Of a DNA stretch of 64,000 nt, positions 57,948 to 64,000 are shown one piece after another. Position 1 is the first letter of the stretch. Every line of letters begins with the position of its first letter. This DNA is from Icerya purchasi (Eukaryota; Arthropoda; Insecta; Hemiptera; Monophlebidae), in NCBI GenBank assembly GCA_039619475.1, contig CM077115.1, positions 400,182,557 to 400,246,556 of the forward strand, given 5' to 3'. The notes below the pieces were generated by a model. That model had not been told where the DNA came from. It did not search any database and was given only the letters and a program-made list of their open reading frames with translations. The translations under genes were made by a program, and so were the position numbers.

Positions 57948-59638
57948 CAGTGATCAAAAAAAGTATGTGAACATCAGTAAAATAAAGAAACTTGTGCATA
58001 AAAAGAAGGGAAAAACGCGTTTTTAATGTAATTTTATTAGAAATATACAAAAGAAAGAGTTCTTAAGACGTAATATTAAAAAAAAAATCACAAAAATGAA
58101 CATGAAACCCCGTCACGATCAACTGAAAAAAAAAATACGAAAATTGCGTTCAAAATAAGTATGTGAACACAACAAAAATAATCAGCTAAGGGTTTTTCCC
58201 GATGATGAATCATCCGTGCGCGTACAAGAATCAACGCGTTGCATCAAGCTAGGCATCGCTGAATGCTTTTCATTTTGCATAGTGCAAGTGAACGCGTAAT
58301 ACGAATATTTAAAAGTGCGTAATCGATAATGTCGCGTAAATCGGGAGACACGTCTTTTGAAAAACGACAGCTCGTGATTTTCAATTATGAAAAAGGCATG
58401 CCGGGTAACAAAATTGCGGCATTACTAAATATGAAGAGAGGTGCAGTTTATAAAATTATCCGGTGCTTCTGCGAAGAGGGCAGGATTGAAAAGAAGCCGC
58501 GATCAGGTCGACCCGAAAAATTATCTTGTCAAGACAAGCGCTTTATCATCCGCCTAATTGAGAAAAATTCGAAGGTAAGTGCCGAAGAAATCAGCAGAGA
58601 GGTCACTGAACGATGCCATAAGGAAATTACTGGTCAGACTATTCGTAATTTTTTTAAAAGTACGGGTTATACGTCACGCATGGCTCGCAATAAACCTTAT
58701 ATTAGTAAAATAAATAAGAAAAGACGCCTCACCTTTGCTAAAAAGTACAGTTCCATGGATGAAACGTTCTGGGAAACTGTACTTTTTAGCGATGAGTCCA
58801 AATTTAATTTATTTGGTCACGATGGAAAACAAAGAGTCTGGCGAAAGCCTAATACCGCGTTACATCCGAAACATGTAAATGTAAATGTTAAACATGGTGG
58901 CGGCCATGTTATGGTCTGGGGCTGTTTCGCGGCGTCTGGAGTCGGCTCATTGCACTTCATCGACGGAAATATGACTGCAATACACTATGTTGATATTTTA
59001 AGGAACAATCTCAACCAAAGTGCTGAGAAATTAGGGTTGCTAGGGTCTTACCATTTTTACCAAGATAATGACCCGAAGCATTCAGCATATGTAACTCGCG
59101 AATGGTTACTTTATAATTGTCGGAAAAAGTTGGACGTGCCTCCCCAGTCACCGGATTTAAATCCGATTGAAAATCTATGGTTCAAGTTGGATCAAAAAAT
59201 TCGTCAGCGCCCTGTTTCAAACAAAACCGAAATGAAACAACGACTTATTGAACAATGGCGGAATCTACCCCCTGATTACCTTCATTCCCTGGTCGCATCG
59301 ATGCCTCGCAGGTTAGCAGCTGTGATTCAAGCCAAAGGAGGACATACGAAGTACTAGGCTGTGGTAAATTTAGTTTAATTTATATTTTTTTCGTCGGTTT
59401 CTTTGTTTTTGTTTTCATGTTCACATACTTATTTTGAATGTAATTTTCGACTTTTTTTTTTTAGTTAATCGTGACGCGGTTTCCAGTCCATTTTCGTAAT
59501 TTTTTTTTAAATATATGTGTTGAGAACTCTTTCTTTTGTATATTTCTAATAAAATTACATTAAAAACGCGTTTTTCCCTTCTTTTTATGCACAAATTTCT
59601 TTATTTTACTGATGTTCACATACTTTTTTTGATCACTG
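57948..59638 (+). mobile_element. Full-length Tc1-like transposon with IR/DR ends
   Basis: Starts CAGTGATC and ends GATCACTG, flanked by TA on both sides (TATA|CAGTG ... CACTG|TATA). Terminal inverted repeats are about 220 bp. Each contains two direct copies of a transposase-site-like word: AAGTATGTGAACAT at the tip (57965-57978) and AAGTATGTGAACAC inside (58157-58170), mirrored at 59418-59431 and near 59608-59621. This IR/DR layout is known from Sleeping Beauty-type Tc1 elements. The gene within is open from end to end, so the copy may be functional. Length 1691 bp is normal for Tc1. Confidence 0.95.
58329..59357 (+). CDS. Tc1-like transposase (DD34E), intact
   Basis: 342 codons without interruption, a normal Tc1 length. 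ATG follows a short leader inside the left TIR border; an upstream in-frame start is not seen. Residues 1-115 form the paired-like DNA-binding region (two helix-turn-helix segments; KIAALLNMKRGAVYKIIRCF at 28-47) with a GRP-type linker RSGRPEKLS at 58-66. The catalytic core shows all three acidic residues: LFSDESKF (D155), FYQDNDPKHS (D246) and PDLNPIENLW (E281), giving 34 residues between D246 and E281. GGGHVMVWGCF (190-200) is the usual glycine-rich block. It would cut and paste the element at TA sites in the nucleus. Activity is inferred from the intact frame only. Confidence 0.95.
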   Translation: MSRKSGDTSFEKRQLVIFNYEKGMPGNKIAALLNMKRGAVYKIIRCFCEEGRIEKKPRSGRPEKLSCQDKRFIIRLIEKNSKVSAEEISREVTERCHKEITGQTIRNFFKSTGYTSRMARNKPYISKINKKRRLTFAKKYSSMDETFWETVLFSDESKFNLFGHDGKQRVWRKPNTALHPKHVNVNVKHGGGHVMVWGCFAASGVGSLHFIDGNMTAIHYVDILRNNLNQSAEKLGLLGSYHFYQDNDPKHSAYVTREWLLYNCRKKLDVPPQSPDLNPIENLWFKLDQKIRQRPVSNKTEMKQRLIEQWRNLPPDYLHSLVASMPRRLAAVIQAKGGHTKY

Positions 59639-60054
59639 TATATTTCATTTGGCCAGCAAGCTAACGTTCAAATCAGACTGAATGCATGAAAACATAACAA
59701 AGTAAAACAAAATAAGAAAACATTTGCTTGTTTTTTGTTCAATTGTTTAAACACTACTTATACTATTAGATAGTAAGTGTAAAGGAAGAAACTTCATCCT
59801 GCAATATGGCCGCAACTGCAGAGCAGTGCCCACAATGCTGAGATAAAATTTAAGGAAACAGAAAGAAAAAGAAAATACAAATTAATATTGATCACATCCG
59901 GCAATATGGTTGCAACTGTAGAGCAGCGCTCACAATGCTCGATGAAACAAACTAGGTAATCAATAATAACGCCGTGTGAAAGGTAATAATTATTACTCTA
60001 CTCGGAGTAGATAAAAAAAAAAAAAATCATTAAACCGGACATTGATTGGATTTT
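59639..60054. repeat. Intergenic with a ~100-bp spaced duplication
   Basis: About 46 bp with GCAATATGG-(C/T)GCAACTG-AGAGCAG--C-CACAATGCT occurs at 59796-59843 and 59896-59941. It could be the 3' UTR of the LINE to the right, which reads leftward. Confidence 0.6.
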
Positions 60055-62205
60055 TTAAATTACAATTCCATTTCTTTTAATAAATGAAAAAAGGATAAAC
60101 AACGTATGATCACCAGAAACAAGTAGTTGAAAAATGCAGAATAGAGGATATAAACCATAGGATATCAGCTGTTCAAAAAAGAGGACTCTATCCATGGATA
60201 AGGCCTCACAACTGAATAACAAGTGGTTGATATTCCCACGATACGCTGTGCTTACATGAACGCTACAATTTGAATGAAAATCGTTTCCATCGATCGAAAA
60301 AATTAAGCCGCACTCTAGTATGACCCGAACGAAGCCTGCAGATAGTAGTAACAAAACGCCGAATTAAGTTAGCCAGGATAGAAGTAATATTATTATACCG
60401 AGGCATACTTGGTAGAGACGATTGGATAATTTCGTATTTCTTGCCTAAACTAGGCGAACTATTAACGAAGTTCTTCCAATCAGTAGAGCTGTTCCTTTTA
60501 ATCATGTCCAAAAGATCTGTAGATGGTATAACGGGGTATACTACCCCGTTCAAGGCCGCTTGATCAGCTACATCATTGAGAATGATTCCGCGATGACTAG
60601 GAACCCAACAGAACTTTACAGTACCTCCTTTATCTATAATTTGTGTGAATTTAAACTAAATATCGTAGATCAGTGGGTGACAGTGATAGTTAAAACTACT
60701 ATAACTGAGCGCCAAGAGGCTGCCAAGACTCTGAGCATATTATGGTTTTTCTCTCAACATCCAACGACTTCAGTATAAAGTTACAAGCTTTATCAATAGT
60801 AAGCAGCTCAGCTATAAAAACAGACGCCTCAGGAGAGAGTTTAAATTTAAATATTGAGTTATTATCCACAATGAATGCAGCACCCACTCCACTGTTAGCA
60901 CCCCGGAACTTAGCTCCGTCTGTGAATAGTTTTAAAAAGGAAGGATATTGAGATTCTGTTGTTTTTGTAAAAAATAAGAGTTGATTGCTCGTTTTGGAAG
61001 AGGATCTCTATTTAAGTTCTTGAAAAGATTTATATTTTACATCAATGGTGTATAGATTAATACCATACGGTAGACTAAAATAGCCAGATGGCAGCGTGGG
61101 AATAAGAGCTGCACAATATTGAATGTAGATATTGGCTCTTTTGACTAAAAGCGGCTTCTTCTGTTGAGCAAATCTCCATTCATTGGATATTTTACTTATC
61201 TTATCTAATATTGACGGAAGTTGGTAATTGCAATATTTATTAAAAATCTGTCTGCCATACGTGATCTTCTTATATGAAGGGGAGGGATCTTAGTCTCTAG
61301 TCGGAGACTTATAGAAAAATCCGACTTAATATTTCCAGTTATAAGTCTCAGTCAGAGGTTCTGCAAAACATCTACTCTTCTCAAGAGTGATTTTGAGGCC
61401 GATCTATAAAAAACTGCACCATAATTAAGTCTGGACCTAATGAAAGTTTTATAAAGAAGACTTAAAGTTGCCGGACCTCCTCCCCAAACGGTATTGCTAA
61501 TAGCTTTCAGCGGATTAAATGCCTTGGCTACCGGTTGTATTAATGATTGTAAATGGAACTTCCAAGTTAATATGGAATTCAAATATATACCCCAATATTT
61601 AACCTGCTGGGAAAATGTAATGTTTTGATTATAGATTTTAATTTCAATGCTCTGTTGAGAATAAGGTCTCGGAGTAAATAAAATTACGCATGACTTAGAT
61701 GGAGACAGGTCCAAACCAATTTTTAGAAAAGCGTCTTGATAAGCGTTAACAGAAAATTGATTATCTTGAATACATGTGGAAAGATTCTTGTGTCTGGTAT
61801 ATTCAACGAAGTCATCAGCATATGATAAAATATATGATGTTGTAGATAAGCGAGTAGAAAAGATTGTTAAAATATAGATATTGAATAATAAAGGGCTCAG
61901 TACCGATCCTTGAGCAAGCCCCTTATAAGCTGTCCGAACCTTAGTCTCTTTATAAATCGGATTTAGAAACTGGAGTGATCTCCTTATAAATAAACTACAT
62001 AAAAGATTAGTTAAAGAGTGTGGCATTCCAATCCTAATTAATTGCTCAAACGAAATAGGAATAGAAACATTATCAAATGCCCCCTTTATATCTAAAAAGG
62101 ATGCCAGAAGGAATTTCTTGTCAATAAAAGATTGATAAGTGTCATTCAAAAATTCGGCTTTAAATCTGTATATCAAAATGTTTGGAAAAGGGCAAATAAA
62201 AGAAT
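60055..62205 (-). pseudogene. I-group LINE: reverse transcriptase plus RNase H, 5'-truncated
   Basis: Minus-strand element. An open RT segment (62176-61352) carries LASFLDIKGAFDNVSIPI (palm A), LAQGSVLSPLLFNIY, LSYADDFVEY (palm C), LSPSKSCVILFTPRP, QVKYWGIYLN and LLYKTFIRSRLNYGAVFYRS. After several frame breaks an RNase H domain follows: FTDGAKFRGANSGVGAAFIV (catalytic Asp, near 60930-60880), SPEASVFIAELLTI (Glu), then IICSESWQPLG where SDS is usual, so one catalytic Asp is changed. The end has RLRSGHTRVRL (about 60335-60300) and INHLLFSCEAL (60250-60215), the usual W--GH / CP--- region. RNase H after RT points to the I superfamily (I, Loa or R1 groups). Endonuclease and ORF1 are missing; a poly(A/T) run at 62208-62225 lies at the truncation point. 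Confidence 0.85.
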
Positions 62206-63296
62206 CATTTTTTTTTTTTTTTTTTGTGAAGTAGTATTTCTTAATACGTTTTTGCTGATATTAAGAATTTCAATTTATTCAATCTTTAGGCCGAATAATT
62301 CCAATGCTCCTCGTTGTTTCAATGCCATTCACGATAGAAAACCATCTTCCAGCGAAAAACATTTGACGGTCTATTTCATCGTTCTAGACTGTTCTACGGA
62401 TTCCTGCTCATACAGATATTCGCAGCAACATTATACTGCAGTCAAGGAAGGTTCTTTTATATATATCCAATACCCACCATCAGCGTTCCTACAACTATTT
62501 TTAAGCTATCCTCAGAGATCTTAGGAAGAAATTCCACTTTCTAGGACGCTACGTTCGATTGCATGCTCTACAATTCCTTAAACTGTAACATAGGAGATGG
62601 CCCCGGTTTGTTTCCAACATGTTGCGTTCCTGTCATAGAGGAGTACGCTCATCCTACTGCAATGTGAGCGTTCCAAAATAAGGCGCCTTTCTTAGCGTAC
62701 TATCCATTTTCAACCATCTCTAATGATTTTCACGCTTTCCTAGCTGCGATTTGCTTACTAAAATGAAGTGTCCTATATTTTCCAATTTAACCTCTTCAAA
62801 AATTGTGCTGCTTCTCTCGTTAATAATTTACGGCGTGTAAATTAACGTAAAGTAAAACAAATACTTAAATCGATTTAAAAAAAATTTATTACAAAAAAAA
62901 AATAATAAATTCCTTAAATATAAAATAAACGAATACAAAAAAAAATCCCAGGGAAAGACATTTTTACATTTTCACGTACGTTATCGATGTATTTTGAAAT
63001 TATGTTACACCTTACAGATTTAATATAACTACGCGTGCGCTATACTGTTGTTTAGTATCTAATAATAAATTTAACATCATTTAAATAAAAAATTTGCTGC
63101 GTTAAATAAATAATCGTCGTTAATTTTTGTATAATTGAGCGGTACTTTTTAGAACGTGAAATAGTTCACTTCATTTCAAAAAAAAAAAAATGCTCAAAAA
63201 TATAAATAAGATACCAATTCAAAGAGTTACATATATTCCTTTACATGATCGAGCAGCTAGTTCAAAATCTTATTTGTTTATTCTATTCCATTTCCT

Positions 63297-63330
<34 letters not shown>

Positions 63331-64000
63331 GACGAATTTATTTATTAAAAACGATTTACTCGAAACGATAAATTCACTGCCTTGATGGTAACGAAAGAAA
63401 CGTTATTAGTCAGTTCTGTATACGAAGAACCAAACGTAAATTTCAATCAGTCTTTTCTGATTCTGAAAACGAATAAAAATTATGCAAGTAGTGAAGAGTT
63501 TCAAAACCCACTTCAATCATAATTAGCGCAATTATCATCCATTCCAGCCTTATATGATGCTTGTCGCTTAAATAGGACGATACCAGATCAACCAGTTCGA
63601 TGCAGTGATTAAGTTTTTCGTTTATTACCTGGAAAAAGGAAATTTATGAGGAAAAATTGTTAAAATATACCGTCAGAATTATTAATGAAGATTTATCGAA
63701 AATATCGTAAACTCTATACAGCCACAAATTTTTTATTCACCGGCTTTCGTACTTTCGTTGCTACCGTTTATTACCGATTTTTTGATTACGGTGCGGACGG
63801 ACAGAGGTATATTTTGCATTCGCTCTTTGAGCAATTTTCATATTTGGATTTACACACACACAAAAAGTAAACATACTTATATACATACTACCTTTTTTTA
63901 AAATACAAATTGGCATGAGCATGTCTTATGAATGACCTCGATCTAAAATGTTGTCCATTACGAAGAAAAGTCACGGAATTTTATAATGATTTTTATTTTA
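62206..64000. other. Intergenic with (TA)n
   Basis: T18 run at 62208-62225, (TA)n at 63299-63327. The frame 62132-62524 partly overlaps the LINE and is not convincing, nor is 63685-63870. Nothing else recognised. Confidence 0.4.

Noticed and set aside
1..64000. CRISPR arrays, tRNA or rRNA genes, bacterial operons
   Set aside because: No regularly spaced identical repeats with unique spacers, no cloverleaf or rRNA sequence recognised, and the genome style is eukaryotic.

Overview
The window is AT-rich, intron-style eukaryotic DNA packed with decayed and a few intact transposable elements: Tc1, Transib, hAT, Helitron, RTE, Jockey/I LINEs, a Gypsy integrase relic and a DDE transposon with a SWIM-like tail. 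This combination suggests an arthropod, most likely an insect; the species cannot be read from the sequence. I see no bacterial operons, tRNA, rRNA or CRISPR array, and no complete host gene that I recognise.

The standout feature is a 16,076-bp inverted-repeat element at 7736-23811. It has two near-identical arms (about 7.76 and 7.88 kb) around a 440-bp loop (15491-15930). It is flanked by a perfect 6-bp duplication, CCCCAG, and its ends read 5'-AGTAGTG...CACTACT-3'. A 6-bp target duplication with AG/CT ends is the insertion signature known for Polinton/Maverick elements, and the AGT-AGT terminal repeat fits protein-primed replication. No Polinton gene (PolB, integrase, protease, ATPase, capsid) is visible. 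Each arm carries one unrecognised 282-codon gene, shared pseudogene lesions, C-rich subterminal repeats and several degenerate tandem repeats. My reading is a non-autonomous, copy-back (snap-back) derivative of a Polinton-like or related virus-like DNA element. This is inference.

The palindrome sits in a region that carries the relics of a tandemly repeated exon array on the minus strand. The best part is 25.85-29.35 kb, with about 12 units near 290 bp, each with acceptor-like and donor-like motifs and related peptides ending in a DVF-YFPT-like motif. One similar relic lies left of the palindrome near 4.9 kb.

The rest, left to right: a truncated DDE transposon (1-1690), a Jockey fragment (2.2-2.85 kb), a Gypsy integrase relic (3.1-3.56 kb), a 405-bp palindrome (7295-7699) next to the big element, an RTE relic (34.26-35.4 kb), a 3-kb DNA transposon with a 6-bp duplication and a nested Helitron (39.0-42.04 kb), two small MITEs (42.4-43.8 kb), a Transib element with CGTCG duplication (46.2-47.9 kb), a fold-back element (49.07-50.0 kb), a hAT relic joined to a DDE/SWIM transposon (51.9-54.9 kb), an apparently intact Tc1 element (57.95-59.64 kb) and a LINE of the I group with RNase H (60.05-62.2 kb).
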